DNA from: Fibrobacter sp.
Lineage (GTDB): Bacteria; Fibrobacterota; Fibrobacteria; Fibrobacterales; Fibrobacteraceae
Direction: 5' to 3'
Length of the DNA stretch: 64,000 nucleotides
NCBI GenBank assembly: GCA_024398935.1
Contig: JAKSIH010000002.1
Coordinates: 1-64,000 of the forward strand
Numbering within the stretch: position 1 is the first letter of the stretch; every line of letters starts with the position of its first letter. Below are positions 48,354 to 56,942 of this stretch, piece by piece. Both the position numbers and the translations under genes were made by a program. A model generated the notes under the pieces. That model ran no database searches and was not told where the DNA came from. It was given only the letters and a program-made list of their open reading frames with translations.

Positions 48354-49769
48354 CTTCACTTTATAAATCACAAGGGTCTTGCTGTATTCGTAGCCGACTA
48401 CCAGCAGTGCGGTTCCGGGTTCAGGGCTTTGCTCGGCATCAATAAAAAGCACACCTTCGGGACCGCGATCCTTGGGATCCATGTAGTAGCCAACCAACAT
48501 CGGCATCTTGCCGTTGACTCCAATATCGGTAAAGTCAAAGGTGGCGATGCCGCTCATTCTTTCAAGACCCACGAAACCCAGCAAGCGATTTCCTACTTTA
48601 CCTACAGTGACGTTTTCCGGTTCGCAGCCCTTGTCATCACTGCGGGAATCCGTCCATTTCTCTAAATTCACTTTTCCTTTTTTGGAATTCCAGTTAAAGT
48701 ATAGGGGAGCAACTTCCGCAAAAGTTTTTTCAAGAATTTCTCCGGAATCCCAGACAAGTTCTCCAGTAAGGCCATCAAAGAGAGAAATGGAACGGGTACC
48801 ATTTATAAGTTTGCAATCCTTATCGTCACCGCAAGCAATTTTTACAAACCGGGGATCCGTCTTTTCCATGTCATCCCCCTCGTTGGCGGTTGCCACAAAG
48901 GTTCTGCCATTCACTTCAAAGGCCTTGATTCCATCGGGCTGGCGAAGGCTTCGGATGTTCGCATTTTCGATGCGGATTTTGCCATCCTTTACCGCATCCA
49001 GGGCAAACCCCTTCTGGGTATGATCCACGAAGCCCAGGTCAAATATCGTATCCACATAGGCGTGTTCCACATCCACGCGAACAAGTGCATTGTTTTCTTG
49101 CAGGCTAACCCAGGCAATCTTCGAATCCTTTGAAACCGTAATATATTCCGGTTCAAAATCAGCTTCGTGAAGTGGAATCGTTATCACGGGATTTTTTCCC
49201 TGAGAAATCAAGTCCATATCCAGAATGGCAATGCCCCCCTCGGGATCGTGCAGCTTGTCTTCGCTGGGTTCGCCTTCGCAGGCAACCAGAATTTTCTTGC
49301 CATCGGGAGTAAAGGTCAGCATGTCGGGATGGTAGCAGACACCGTACACCCCCACCTTACGGATCGATCCTTTTGAAACTTCCAGCAATTCAACATTACC
49401 CCGTTCCCAGGCAGGGTCTGCAAGCAGGCTCACCGCCACGAAATTTCCGTGGGCCGTAACGCTGGTAGCTTCCCCTTCCAGCATAAAGGACTCCGTACGT
49501 TTCGGCTTTCTGGGATTGGACAAGTCCACCACTTCCATCACATTTTCATCCCCCACCACGAACAGCTTTTTCGTGGCAGGCATATAGGCGGCAATTTCTG
49601 CGGTCTTTAATTCAATGCGGGAGAACTCTTCAAGAACATCCCCTTTGACAAAGGGACCTTGCAATACGTTCGCCTTTTCAAAAGACTCATTCTTCGCTTT
49701 TTTCGCAAAAGTAGTTGCGCCGCAGGCGAGCAGCACCATTAGCGCCATTTGAACCGTTCCAAGTCTCAT
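48351..49769 (-). CDS. Secreted beta-propeller protein, choice-of-anchor I type
   Basis: A signal peptide (RLGTVQMALMVLLACGATTF) precedes a repeated beta-propeller: VGDENVMEVVDLSNPRKPKR, YHPDMLTFTPDGKKILVACE, GEPSEDKLHDPEGGIAILDM, QPDGIKAFEVNGRTFVATAN, EGDD, and SRSDDKGCEPENVTVGKVGN. These phrases are characteristic of the choice-of-anchor I domain found in surface and alkaline-phosphatase-associated proteins. LLAC could be a lipobox, but FAKK could also be a signal-peptidase I site. GGGG precedes the ATG. Function unknown. Confidence 0.85.
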   Translation of the reverse strand: MRLGTVQMALMVLLACGATTFAKKAKNESFEKANVLQGPFVKGDVLEEFSRIELKTAEIAAYMPATKKLFVVGDENVMEVVDLSNPRKPKRTESFMLEGEATSVTAHGNFVAVSLLADPAWERGNVELLEVSKGSIRKVGVYGVCYHPDMLTFTPDGKKILVACEGEPSEDKLHDPEGGIAILDMDLISQGKNPVITIPLHEADFEPEYITVSKDSKIAWVSLQENNALVRVDVEHAYVDTIFDLGFVDHTQKGFALDAVKDGKIRIENANIRSLRQPDGIKAFEVNGRTFVATANEGDDMEKTDPRFVKIACGDDKDCKLINGTRSISLFDGLTGELVWDSGEILEKTFAEVAPLYFNWNSKKGKVNLEKWTDSRSDDKGCEPENVTVGKVGNRLLGFVGLERMSGIATFDFTDIGVNGKMPMLVGYYMDPKDRGPEGVLFIDAEQSPEPGTALLVVGYEYSKTLVIYKVK

Positions 49770-49790
49770 CTTAACCCCGCAAAATCCTAT

Positions 49791-50225
49791 TCAAAAAAAC
49801 AGCCAGAACAGAAGCATGCCAATACCAAGGCCCCCCAGAAAAGTACTGGTCGGCACAATCACCGAGGAACTATTGGATTTTTCTGCTTCATTTACCTTAT
49901 TTTCATTTTCTTCCCTAGCAGTTCTCAAGGCTTGAGTACAAGCCTCACCATCCTTTCTCATAGTTTCGTAACTTTGCTGCCAGTTTTGACTAATAGCCCG
50001 CTCCATTGTCAAGGCAAATCGCATAGAATCCTTTTCAGCCACGCAGGAACTATCCCGCACCGCCATGAGACTATCCCGGAGCGCAATTTCAGCCAGAAGT
50101 TCTTTCGTCTGGTCTGGCAAGGCTTGAACAGAATCCATACCCGCGGGAGAAGTTTCTGCTGCAAAAACAAAAACAGCGAGGAAGGCTATCAAGGAAAAAA
50201 TCTTTTTGAATAAGGCGACTTTCAT
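49791..50225 (-). CDS. Small coiled-coil protein with C-terminal membrane anchor
   Basis: The start at 50225 opens a signal peptide (KVALFKKIFSLIAFLAVFVF, AAE). The mature part is a predicted helix/coiled coil with two cysteines (SSCVAEKDSMRFALTMERAI, MRKDGEACTQALRTAREENE) and a C-terminal hydrophobic segment (TFLGGLGIGMLLFWLFF). It should lie in the periplasm, tail-anchored to a membrane. TATATTGG lies 7 nt upstream, so the mRNA may be leaderless. It ends 21 nt before the beta-propeller gene and may share its transcript. No family recognised. Confidence 0.75.
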   Translation of the reverse strand: MKVALFKKIFSLIAFLAVFVFAAETSPAGMDSVQALPDQTKELLAEIALRDSLMAVRDSSCVAEKDSMRFALTMERAISQNWQQSYETMRKDGEACTQALRTAREENENKVNEAEKSNSSSVIVPTSTFLGGLGIGMLLFWLFF

Positions 50226-50231
50226 AATTTC

Positions 50232-50238
50232 CAATATA
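50232..50238 (-). promoter_or_regulatory. Putative -10 element TATATTG
   Basis: Seven nucleotides separate TATATT from the ATG at 50225. It directly abuts the terminator at 50242-50268. Confidence 0.45.
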
Positions 50239-50241
50239 GCA

Positions 50242-50268
50242 AAAAGGCGACTTTTGAAGTCGCCTTTT
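50242..50268. terminator. Terminator hairpin after the PfkB kinase gene
   Basis: A perfect 12-bp stem (50242-50253 with 50257-50268) with loop TTG and A/T-rich ends; works in either direction. Confidence 0.85.
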
Positions 50269-50303
50269 CTTCATTTAGGGATTTTGGGACGCACCGCCAG
50301 ATT

Positions 50304-51266
50304 CTACACACCGGCTGCAAGAATACGTTTCCAGCCTTCTTCCGGAATCTGGGCGCCCATGACCTGCACCACTTCGTTGGAAACGACGCTACCCAGGTTA
50401 CCGGCCCGTTCCATATCCCAGCCGTTCATGTAACCGTAAATGAAACCCGAAGCCCACAGGTCGCCTGCGCCTGTAGTATCGATGGCCTTTGCAGGGCCTG
50501 CCTGTACGCGGGTCACCACTCCGTTCTTGGAAATCAGGGCACCGCGCTTACCGATCTTTACCACGGCAACCTTGGCCTTCTTGGCAAGAACTTCCAGAGC
50601 GGCCTCTTCCTTGACGCCAGCATAAGCAAAAGCTTCGTCTTCATTGGCGATAATGATATCAATCATCTTGTTTTCGAACAGTTCGTCGAAAGTCTTGCGG
50701 CAGGCTTCCACCACACCGAAGGAGCTAAAGTCCAGGGCAGTCTCTACGCCCAAAGAACGAGCGAGAGTAAAGGACTTCTTGAAGCAATCGGCGTTAAAGG
50801 CGCGATAACCTTCTGCATAGAGCAAAGCCACGTCGTCAAAGAGTGCGGGAACAAAGTCTTCGGAAACCAGGAAGTCGGATGCGCCGAGGAATGTCCACAT
50901 GGAGCGTTGTGCATCGGGAGTCACTGCAGAGAAAACGCAACCCGTCGCCACATCGGAAATTCCCATCTTGGATTCCACACCGGAGTTCTTCAGATGTTCC
51001 TGGAACAGGTGACCCAGTTCATCGTCTGCCACCTTGCTGATGAAAGCGGCACGACCGCCCAGCTTCGCAACGCCAACCATGGTATTGCAGGTAGAGCCGC
51101 CAGGAACACGAATCGGCTTATCAAGACTACCCAGGAACTTTTCCATCTGGGGCCAGTCCACCATATTCATGCCACCCTTCTGTACACCCTGGGAAGCAAT
51201 CCATTCATCGCTTACATTGGCAAGAACATCCACAAGGGCTGCGCCCATACCGAGAACTTTCTTCAT
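50304..51266 (-). CDS. PfkB family carbohydrate/nucleoside kinase, adenosine-kinase-like
   Basis: The 320-residue protein carries both PfkB signatures: the N-terminal GGSTCNTMVGVAKLGGRAAF and the C-terminal DTTGAGDLWASGFIYGYM, whose Asp is the catalytic base. KVLGMGAALVDVLANVSDEW is the substrate-site start. The overall pattern is closest to adenosine-kinase-like sugar kinases, but the substrate cannot be told. GGAGGT precedes the ATG, which overlaps the stop of the rhomboid gene by one base (TAATG), indicating coupling. Confidence 0.9.
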   Translation of the reverse strand: MKKVLGMGAALVDVLANVSDEWIASQGVQKGGMNMVDWPQMEKFLGSLDKPIRVPGGSTCNTMVGVAKLGGRAAFISKVADDELGHLFQEHLKNSGVESKMGISDVATGCVFSAVTPDAQRSMWTFLGASDFLVSEDFVPALFDDVALLYAEGYRAFNADCFKKSFTLARSLGVETALDFSSFGVVEACRKTFDELFENKMIDIIIANEDEAFAYAGVKEEAALEVLAKKAKVAVVKIGKRGALISKNGVVTRVQAGPAKAIDTTGAGDLWASGFIYGYMNGWDMERAGNLGSVVSNEVVQVMGAQIPEEGWKRILAAGV

Positions 51267-52138
51267 TACATACCTCCGCGACGGCGACGGATACGATCGC
51301 CCGCTTTTAATAGAAATTGTCTTTCCGAATCCGTGAGGGAATTGAGCCCCTCGCGGTTAACCTTTTTCAGAATTTCATCCATGCGCCTGTTCTCATCCAT
51401 ATCGAAAACTTCGCCTTCAATAGGTTCACTTGAAGTTCTCGAACGAGGTGTCTCATAAGAACGACCGCCCTCTTCCACACGAACCTTGGGGCCCTTGCGG
51501 CGAGAAAGGGATTTAAAGGTATTGTTGTACAAGTACATATAGATAAATCCACCAACGACACCGCCCAGGTGAGCCAAGTGAGCAACGCCATCTCCGGAAG
51601 GCGCCATAAACACATCAATAGCCACCATGAACCACATGGCATACTTGATACGCATGGGGAAAAAGAAGAACATCAGAAGCATCCGGTCCGGGAAGAACTT
51701 GTAATAGGCAACGAAAATTCCCATCAGGGCACCAGACGCACCGATAATGGGATTGTAGGACAGGCCGAGCACGCACATGATCAGGCTGAACACCGCTGCA
51801 AAGATTCCGCAGAAGAAATACATTCCCGTAAAATGTTTGGAGCCCATCATTTCCGCGACTTCACTACCAAACATCCAGAGCATCAACATATTGAAAAGGA
51901 AATGCCAGAACTCGATATGGACAAACATGTATGTCACATAGCGCCATGCCTGCAGGGGAGCCGTCGGAACGTACATTCCCAAACCGGCAATAAAGTCGCG
52001 GATGTTTCCGTAACCGAGGCCAGGAATATTCAAGTGCAGGCCAAGAAGTTCACCTGCAAAAAAGGCCGTGCCAAAGACGACTGCATTGGCGATGAGAAGA
52101 ACTTTAAGGCATGTCGGTAAATATCTAAAAGGTCTCAT
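51266..52138 (-). CDS. Rhomboid family intramembrane serine protease
   Basis: Six or so membrane segments include the rhomboid core: WRYVTYMFVHIEFWHFLFNM (conserved HxxxN region), the catalytic serine in NPIIGASGALMGIFVAYYKF, and the catalytic His in GVAHLAHLGGVVGGFIYMYL. A basic cytoplasmic tail of about 85 residues follows, with DSERQFLLKAGDRIRRRRGG at its end. The gene starts 4 nt after coaD and overlaps the kinase gene by one base. Substrates unknown. Confidence 0.93.
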   Translation of the reverse strand: MRPFRYLPTCLKVLLIANAVVFGTAFFAGELLGLHLNIPGLGYGNIRDFIAGLGMYVPTAPLQAWRYVTYMFVHIEFWHFLFNMLMLWMFGSEVAEMMGSKHFTGMYFFCGIFAAVFSLIMCVLGLSYNPIIGASGALMGIFVAYYKFFPDRMLLMFFFFPMRIKYAMWFMVAIDVFMAPSGDGVAHLAHLGGVVGGFIYMYLYNNTFKSLSRRKGPKVRVEEGGRSYETPRSRTSSEPIEGEVFDMDENRRMDEILKKVNREGLNSLTDSERQFLLKAGDRIRRRRGGM

Positions 52139-52142
52139 AAAG

Positions 52143-52664
52143 CTACTTATTCTTTTTTAATTCGTTAATCAGATCGTCCAGGATACTTGCAGGCACATAG
52201 GATTTCAGCTTTTTCCGTCCTTCGGAGGATGCTGCAAGACCGCACTTCAGAAGTTCGCGCACGACGCTGCTACTCACCATCAAGTGTTCCCTGGAAGAAG
52301 AAAGGTAAACCGTCTCGCACTCCGGATATAGCAATTTGTTGTTCCAGTCCACAGACAATTCGTAATCCATGTCGGAACCATTGCGCACACCGCGGAGAAG
52401 GAACCTTGCCCCCACCTTCTTCATGAAATCCACCGTAAGCCCTTCAAAGGAGGCGACCTTCACATTGTCCATGCCGGCGCAGGCTTTTTTTATAAGTTCC
52501 AACCGGCGATCCATGGAAAGCATGCATTTTTTTGAGGCGTTTACCGCCACCAGAATATAAAGTTCGTCAAAGAGCGTCGACCCGCGACTTACCAGGTCCA
52601 GGTGGCCCACCGTAAACGGGTCAAATGACCCTGCAAAGACAGCTATTTTCTTTTCGGAATTCAC
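52143..52664 (-). CDS. coaD: Phosphopantetheine adenylyltransferase
   Basis: CoaD transfers AMP to 4'-phosphopantetheine in coenzyme A synthesis. The nucleotidyltransferase motif is AVFAGSFDPFTVGHLDLVSR; further markers are RFLLRGVRNGSDMDYEL, TVYLSSSREHLMVSSSVVRE. I start at the GTG at 52664, giving VNSEKKIAVFAG; TATTTTG ends 5 nt before it, matching the leaderless pattern. An ATG at 52688 would add eight residues (MHFCYFVV) unlike the family. The rhomboid gene follows after 4 nt. Confidence 0.93.
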   Translation of the reverse strand: MNSEKKIAVFAGSFDPFTVGHLDLVSRGSTLFDELYILVAVNASKKCMLSMDRRLELIKKACAGMDNVKVASFEGLTVDFMKKVGARFLLRGVRNGSDMDYELSVDWNNKLLYPECETVYLSSSREHLMVSSSVVRELLKCGLAASSEGRKKLKSYVPASILDDLINELKKNK

Positions 52665-52669
52665 GACCA

Positions 52670-52676
52670 CAAAATA
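52670..52676 (-). promoter_or_regulatory. Putative -10 element TATTTTG of coaD
   Basis: Six nucleotides separate TATTTT from the GTG at 52664. Confidence 0.45.
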
Positions 52677-52744
52677 GCAAAAATGCATTCCGGCTTTTTG
52701 TACCAGAACGCATTTTCAACGAAAACATCAAAACATACGATCCG

Positions 52745-53293
52745 CTATTTGCGGTAAATCAGCAAGGAGGATTCCCCATACTTTCGAATACGAAGTTCTC
52801 CCGCTTCTTCAGATGCCTTGGCCCATACAGGCAGGTTCTTGCTGGGGGCTTCAAATACGGCAACGCCACCAGGATTCAACCATTCCCAGAAAGGGCGGAG
52901 GTCCGGGTATTCCATATCCTTGAAGGGAGGGTCTGCGTAAATTAGGTCAAAGCCCTCGTCCTTGCAGAGCTGTTCCCTGGAAAGGGTCAAGGCGTTAGTT
53001 ACCAACAAATTAACTTTCGAGTCCAGCTTGAGAGAGGAATAGGCCTGCTGTACCAGATTGGCCTGAACCTTAGCCATCTCCACTGCGACAACAGACGAAG
53101 CACCGCGGCTAATGGCCTCGATGCCCATAATACCCGTACCAGCAAAAAGGTCCAGCACACGAAAGCCCTCAACCCCCTGAAGGATGTTGAACAGAGCTTC
53201 ACGGGTACGAGATGCTGTGGGTCTTGTCTTGGATGTATCGGGAGAAGGAACGTTCCTTCCCCTAAGAGTACCGCCAGTAATTCGAATGGACAT
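52745..53293 (-). CDS. rsmD: 16S rRNA (guanine-N2)-methyltransferase RsmD
   Basis: RsmD methylates G966 of 16S rRNA. The start IRITGGTLRGRNVPSP and RPTASRTREALFNIL are family-specific; the SAM site is VLDLFAGTGIMGIEAISRGA; the catalytic motif is LIYADPPFKDMEY. The 182-residue length is normal. It starts 9 nt after pilN-like, and coaD follows 80 nt downstream with its own putative promoter. RsmD-CoaD adjacency is common in bacteria. Confidence 0.96.
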   Translation of the reverse strand: MSIRITGGTLRGRNVPSPDTSKTRPTASRTREALFNILQGVEGFRVLDLFAGTGIMGIEAISRGASSVVAVEMAKVQANLVQQAYSSLKLDSKVNLLVTNALTLSREQLCKDEGFDLIYADPPFKDMEYPDLRPFWEWLNPGGVAVFEAPSKNLPVWAKASEEAGELRIRKYGESSLLIYRK

Positions 53294-53302
53294 CGGAAAT
53301 TA

Positions 53303-54313
53303 CTACGGAACGACAAACATTTCGAAGCGGATGGTAGAAACCAGATCCTTCTTGGCCTGCTTCATTTCCACCTGCTGAACACCCATCTTTACAGGAGATG
53401 CAGCGTATGCGGCGACGAAAGCCTGAAGATCACTAAAGTCAGCAGAAGTGGTAGCCTTGAAGGAGTAGCGCTTGTACACACCGAAATCTTCGATGGCAGG
53501 CTTATCCAGGCCATTCAGCTGAACCTTGCTGGAAGAAGCAAGAGACTTCAAGGTCTTCACCTCGTTTGCAGCCTCTGCGCTCGTAACAAACTTGTTTACG
53601 GAGCCGAGGTCAACCTTGCTTACGGTATACTGACCAAAGGCGGTAATGTCCGTTGCAGGAGCGTTTTCGGGCAGAGGCGGAGTTCTAAAGTCCACACTTA
53701 CAGCCTTTACACGATCCAGGAAGCTGCGCTGGGAAACAGGCTTTGCAGCGACGCCGCGAATATAGAAGAAGTTAGGAGCGGAGTACACGCAGTCGGAGAA
53801 GCCAACATCGTCGGGAGTCGCCGCAGTCAGGAATGCAAAGAACTGACCGAAGGAGGCCTTCTGGTAGGACATCTTTTCCAGGGGCAGGTAGGAGTTGTAA
53901 TCCGTACGTTTGTTGTTGTACAAGGCCTGGGGATTGATTTCACCCACAATCTGCTTGGTCGTCATCGCTTCACGCTGACGGGCAACAGCGGCAGCGTTAG
54001 CTGCCTGGGCTTCCAGCGAACCACCGGCAGAAGTCCGCTGTCCCGCCTGCAAGCGAACTTCCTTCAGGGAAGGATCTTCTGCACCGATCAGGTTCAGATA
54101 GCTTGCGGGGAAAATTCCCTGCAGCGGTTCGGGAACGCCACAGACACTGAGGAAGCAGCTGAAACCGACAACAGCAAAGAGAGCCGCCACCAGGACCGTA
54201 GCGAACTTCCTACGGGACTTCTTGCTCCGTTCCGCAAGACTTACGCGAACCGGGGCAACCGTTTCGACGGTAGAAAGACGTTCTGCAGCATCAATCAAGT
54301 TCAGGTGAATCAT
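53303..54313 (-). CDS. PilN-like pilus assembly protein, possibly PilN-PilO fusion
   Basis: The N terminus MIHLNLIDAAERLS and a single membrane segment (FATVLVAALFAVVGFSCFLS, about 37-57) are PilN-like. At 336 residues it is far longer than PilN alone. The C-terminal part (KRYSFKATTSADFSDLQAFV, AAYAASPVKMGVQQVEMKQA) resembles the ferredoxin-like domain of PilO, so it may combine both roles. Its ATG overlaps the stop of the pilM-like gene (ATGA). PilN and PilO link the cytoplasmic PilM to the pilus secretin. The assignment rests on context and short motifs. Confidence 0.62.
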   Translation of the reverse strand: MIHLNLIDAAERLSTVETVAPVRVSLAERSKKSRRKFATVLVAALFAVVGFSCFLSVCGVPEPLQGIFPASYLNLIGAEDPSLKEVRLQAGQRTSAGGSLEAQAANAAAVARQREAMTTKQIVGEINPQALYNNKRTDYNSYLPLEKMSYQKASFGQFFAFLTAATPDDVGFSDCVYSAPNFFYIRGVAAKPVSQRSFLDRVKAVSVDFRTPPLPENAPATDITAFGQYTVSKVDLGSVNKFVTSAEAANEVKTLKSLASSSKVQLNGLDKPAIEDFGVYKRYSFKATTSADFSDLQAFVAAYAASPVKMGVQQVEMKQAKKDLVSTIRFEMFVVP

Positions 54314-55224
54314 ACACCCTCCATCACATTAAGAGCGGCACCAATAGCGCCGGAGCAGCAAAGCACCGCGGCGGCATCTTCGGCTTCCACCGGCAGTCGG
54401 AGATTGGAGAAGGAATCCAGCAGGTTCAGCTGGCAATCCGGAAGTTTCTGGCGCAGGTTTTCAACGAACAGAAGGTCGCTGGCCATTTCACCGCAGAGAC
54501 GGACCTGTCTGGTCACGATAGAGGCGTCCTCTTCCTGGGCAATGCGAATCTGTTCCGCAATTCCGTCGGCAAGGATCTGATAAGCTTCCTCTCGGGACTT
54601 ATTCACAAGAGCGAGGGTGGAGACGCAGCGGAGAGCCTGCAGGTTGTCCTTCGTAAGCCACACCATGGTAACGCCTGCGTAATCAGCCTTGACCACGCAT
54701 TCCAGACCAGAGATCTGACCCGCCACATCCATCAGGTTCATGAGGGAAAGGACATCCACATCCAGGGACTTCGGAGTAAGAGCCTTATTGCGGAAGCCCT
54801 TACGGAGATTGTCCACCCATTCTCGACGGACAGCGATCAGCATTACCGTATAGCCAAGGGAATCGTCGCCCTTGAGAATCTGATAGTCAATGACATAGAC
54901 ACCATCATCAGCATTGGTAATCAGGGAGACATACCACTTGACATAGTCATCCAGGGACTTGGAAGCCTCCGCCGGAACATAGATCTGTCGGATAATCGAC
55001 CTGAATGCGGGAATGGATACGGAGACCGATTCAACCGCCTCCACGTTAATGAACTTCATCCATTCCTGAAGCACAGCCTCAAAGGCATAGACATCCACCA
55101 GGGGACTGGTTTCCGTTTCCAGGATAGCAGTCTTCAAGACTCGGCGTTCAGCACTATCCAGAAGAGCGACCTTGAGAGAGGCGTCCGCAACTTCAATACC
55201 TAGGTAAAATTTCGTATCACTCAT
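54310..55224 (-). CDS. pilM: PilM-like actin-fold ATPase (type IV pilus assembly)
   Basis: The protein opens with FYLGIEVADASLKVALLDSA, the phosphate-1 region of the actin/HSP70 fold, and continues with PAFRSIIRQIYVPAE and the central LTPKSLDVDVLSLMNLM, typical of PilM. The final part (LCCSGAIGAALNVMEGV) matches the adenosine region and end. PilM is a cytoplasmic ring component of type IV pili and type II secretion systems. It lies directly upstream of the PilN-like gene with a 4-nt overlap. No pilin, secretin or ATPase genes are present in this window. Confidence 0.75.
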   Translation of the reverse strand: MSDTKFYLGIEVADASLKVALLDSAERRVLKTAILETETSPLVDVYAFEAVLQEWMKFINVEAVESVSVSIPAFRSIIRQIYVPAEASKSLDDYVKWYVSLITNADDGVYVIDYQILKGDDSLGYTVMLIAVRREWVDNLRKGFRNKALTPKSLDVDVLSLMNLMDVAGQISGLECVVKADYAGVTMVWLTKDNLQALRCVSTLALVNKSREEAYQILADGIAEQIRIAQEEDASIVTRQVRLCGEMASDLLFVENLRQKLPDCQLNLLDSFSNLRLPVEAEDAAAVLCCSGAIGAALNVMEGV

Positions 55225-55261
55225 ATACTCAACGACTTATGAAAGATTTTACCTCCCAAAA

Positions 55262-55774
55262 CTAATCAAAAATCACCCCTGGAAGGATACTCTCCAACTT
55301 TTTTGCCCCAATTCCGGGCACTTTTTTGAGATCTCCGGCATTTTTGATGGGACCTTTCTGCTCCCGGTAGGCCACAATTTTCTCGGCGAGTTTGGGACCG
55401 ACTCCATTCAGGGCGCATAAATCCTCGACAGAAGCGGTGTTGATATGAAGGGGCAGTTTCACCACCTTCTTCGTTTTTTTCGCTTTTTTGCCCTTTTTCT
55501 GAGATTCTTCTTGAGCAAAGCCCATGGAAAGATCCGGAACGGAACCTTTTATTAATTTATCTACATTGTCATCTGGAACAGCCGAAAAAGATTCGGAACT
55601 TTCCGGATGAACCGCTACGGGCCCATATTCCAAGTTGGACAAAAAACCATCAAGTCCTGCCTCGACCTGAAAGTGGTCTATGGTCGGCAACCCCCAGGGA
55701 ATCACCCGGACCACAACGCCCAGGACCCACAGGGAAAACGCCAGGTAGAGGATTTTTTTCTCAGGTCCGTTCAT
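55262..55774 (-). CDS. ComEA-like helix-hairpin-helix protein, membrane-anchored
   Basis: The start at 55774 has GGAG upstream; a TTG lies 21 nt earlier. One membrane segment (ILYLAFSLWVLGVVVRVIPW, about 8-27) is followed by a variable region, a lysine-rich stretch (KKGKKAKKTKKVVKL) and a ComEA-type double helix-hairpin-helix: LHINTASVEDLCALNGVGPK and GDLKKVPGIGAKKLESILPG. ComEA binds incoming DNA at the cell surface; the fold also occurs in GspK-like proteins. Neighbouring pil genes fit a DNA-uptake or pilus role, by inference. Confidence 0.85.
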   Translation of the reverse strand: MNGPEKKILYLAFSLWVLGVVVRVIPWGLPTIDHFQVEAGLDGFLSNLEYGPVAVHPESSESFSAVPDDNVDKLIKGSVPDLSMGFAQEESQKKGKKAKKTKKVVKLPLHINTASVEDLCALNGVGPKLAEKIVAYREQKGPIKNAGDLKKVPGIGAKKLESILPGVIFD

Positions 55775-55840
55775 GGGTTTCTCTCCACTGTTCAAGGAAG
55801 AGAGAAACCGGATATACTAAGGAAATACTGGGGAAAAAGC

Positions 55841-56551
55841 TCATTTAACCTTTCCCCCTTTCTTAAGCAGTCTTTCAACCGCAAAAACATCGGACGGCAC
55901 ATCCACCGATACCGACATATAGGGGCTTCGCACGATGCGGATGGGACGACGCCCGAGAATTCGCATCTGTTCCAGGGAGCGTTCCAGCTCTATGTTGCTT
56001 TGGGGAAGTGCAGAAAACTCCTCGCGAGCCACTCTGGAATAGGCGTAGATTCCCTGATGCTGGAACCACAGGTGAGCCTCCGCTTCGGAAACTTCGCGAG
56101 TGAAATCAACCGCGTAGTCCCCTTCCACACGGACTTTCACCACAGTCTTCGCCATGGATTCCGCAGGATTCAAGGGGCAGGCCACCGTCACCCAGCAGTC
56201 CGGATGGCGCTCCAGTTCCCGGGCAACATCCGCCAGAAGGTCAGGTTCCACCAGAGGTTCGTCCCCCTGAAGATTGACCACTAGGTCCAAATCAAGAGCA
56301 CGTGCGGCCTCCGCCACCCGGTCAGAACCTGTACTGGCAGGACCGGTCAGGATAAATTCAAAACCCGCCCGAGACACGACTTCAGCAATTTTTTCGTCGT
56401 CTGTAGCACAGACAATACGTTCAAAGCACTCCGCCAGAAGGGCTCGTTCCAACGTACGGACAATCATTTCCTTGCCGGCAATCTTCACCAAAGGCTTCCC
56501 GGGATAGCGGGAAGAACCCATGCGGGCAGGAACGATACAATGTACAGCCAT
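55841..56551 (-). CDS. kdsB: 3-deoxy-manno-octulosonate cytidylyltransferase
   Basis: KdsB activates KDO with CTP for lipopolysaccharide synthesis, which supports a Gram-negative envelope. Landmarks are CIVPARMGSSRYPGKPLVKI, VCATDDEKIAEV, TGPASTGSDRVAEAA, VVNLQGDEPLVEPDLLADVA and FQHQGIYAYSR. The 236-residue length is close to normal. The conserved Asp of LQGDEP coordinates metal. It lies in a run of minus-strand genes 32 nt after gatC and 66 nt before the ComEA-like gene. Confidence 0.96.
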   Translation of the reverse strand: MAVHCIVPARMGSSRYPGKPLVKIAGKEMIVRTLERALLAECFERIVCATDDEKIAEVVSRAGFEFILTGPASTGSDRVAEAARALDLDLVVNLQGDEPLVEPDLLADVARELERHPDCWVTVACPLNPAESMAKTVVKVRVEGDYAVDFTREVSEAEAHLWFQHQGIYAYSRVAREEFSALPQSNIELERSLEQMRILGRRPIRIVRSPYMSVSVDVPSDVFAVERLLKKGGKVK

Positions 56552-56583
56552 AACACTCCGAAAAGGCTATAGCAGGCTAGAGA

Positions 56584-56871
56584 TTAGCCGCCAATCACCT
56601 TGGGAATGGCAAAGTGGTCATTTTCCACTGCCGGGGCATTCGCAAAAGCCTGATCTAAAGAAAATCCCTGAACGGGAACATCCTCACGGAGGATGGTAGA
56701 ACCGTTATCTACACCGGTCATGGGTTCCACATGGGAAAGGTCCAGAGCCTTGAGGGCGTCCAGATGGGCAAGCATCTTGTCCAGATGTCCCTTGAGTGCG
56801 GGAATTTCCTCTTCGGAAACACTGAGACGGGACAGCTTTGCCAATTTCAAAACTTCACTATTTTCCAGCAT
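56584..56871 (-). CDS. gatC: Aspartyl/glutamyl-tRNA amidotransferase subunit C
   Basis: The 95-residue protein matches GatC: EVLKLAKLSRLSVSEEEIPA, HLDKMLAHLDALKALDLSHV, EPMTG, then REDVPVQGF. GatC stabilises the GatA-GatB complex that makes Gln-tRNA or Asn-tRNA by transamidation. gatA and gatB are not in the window. GAGG precedes the ATG, and TACATTGG at 56899-56906 may be the -10 element. It heads the kdsB-comEA-pilM-pilN run. Confidence 0.93.
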   Translation of the reverse strand: MLENSEVLKLAKLSRLSVSEEEIPALKGHLDKMLAHLDALKALDLSHVEPMTGVDNGSTILREDVPVQGFSLDQAFANAPAVENDHFAIPKVIGG

Positions 56872-56898
56872 AAAGCCTCTTTATCTTTCTTTTCAGGA

Positions 56899-56906
56899 CC
56901 AATGTA
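56899..56906 (-). promoter_or_regulatory. Putative -10 element TACATTGG of gatC
   Basis: One mismatch to TAnnTTTG. It would give a leader of about 20-25 nt with a Shine-Dalgarno sequence. Confidence 0.4.
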
Positions 56907-56942
56907 GCAAAAAAATCACGGTAAAATGTCAACACCTGTTTG

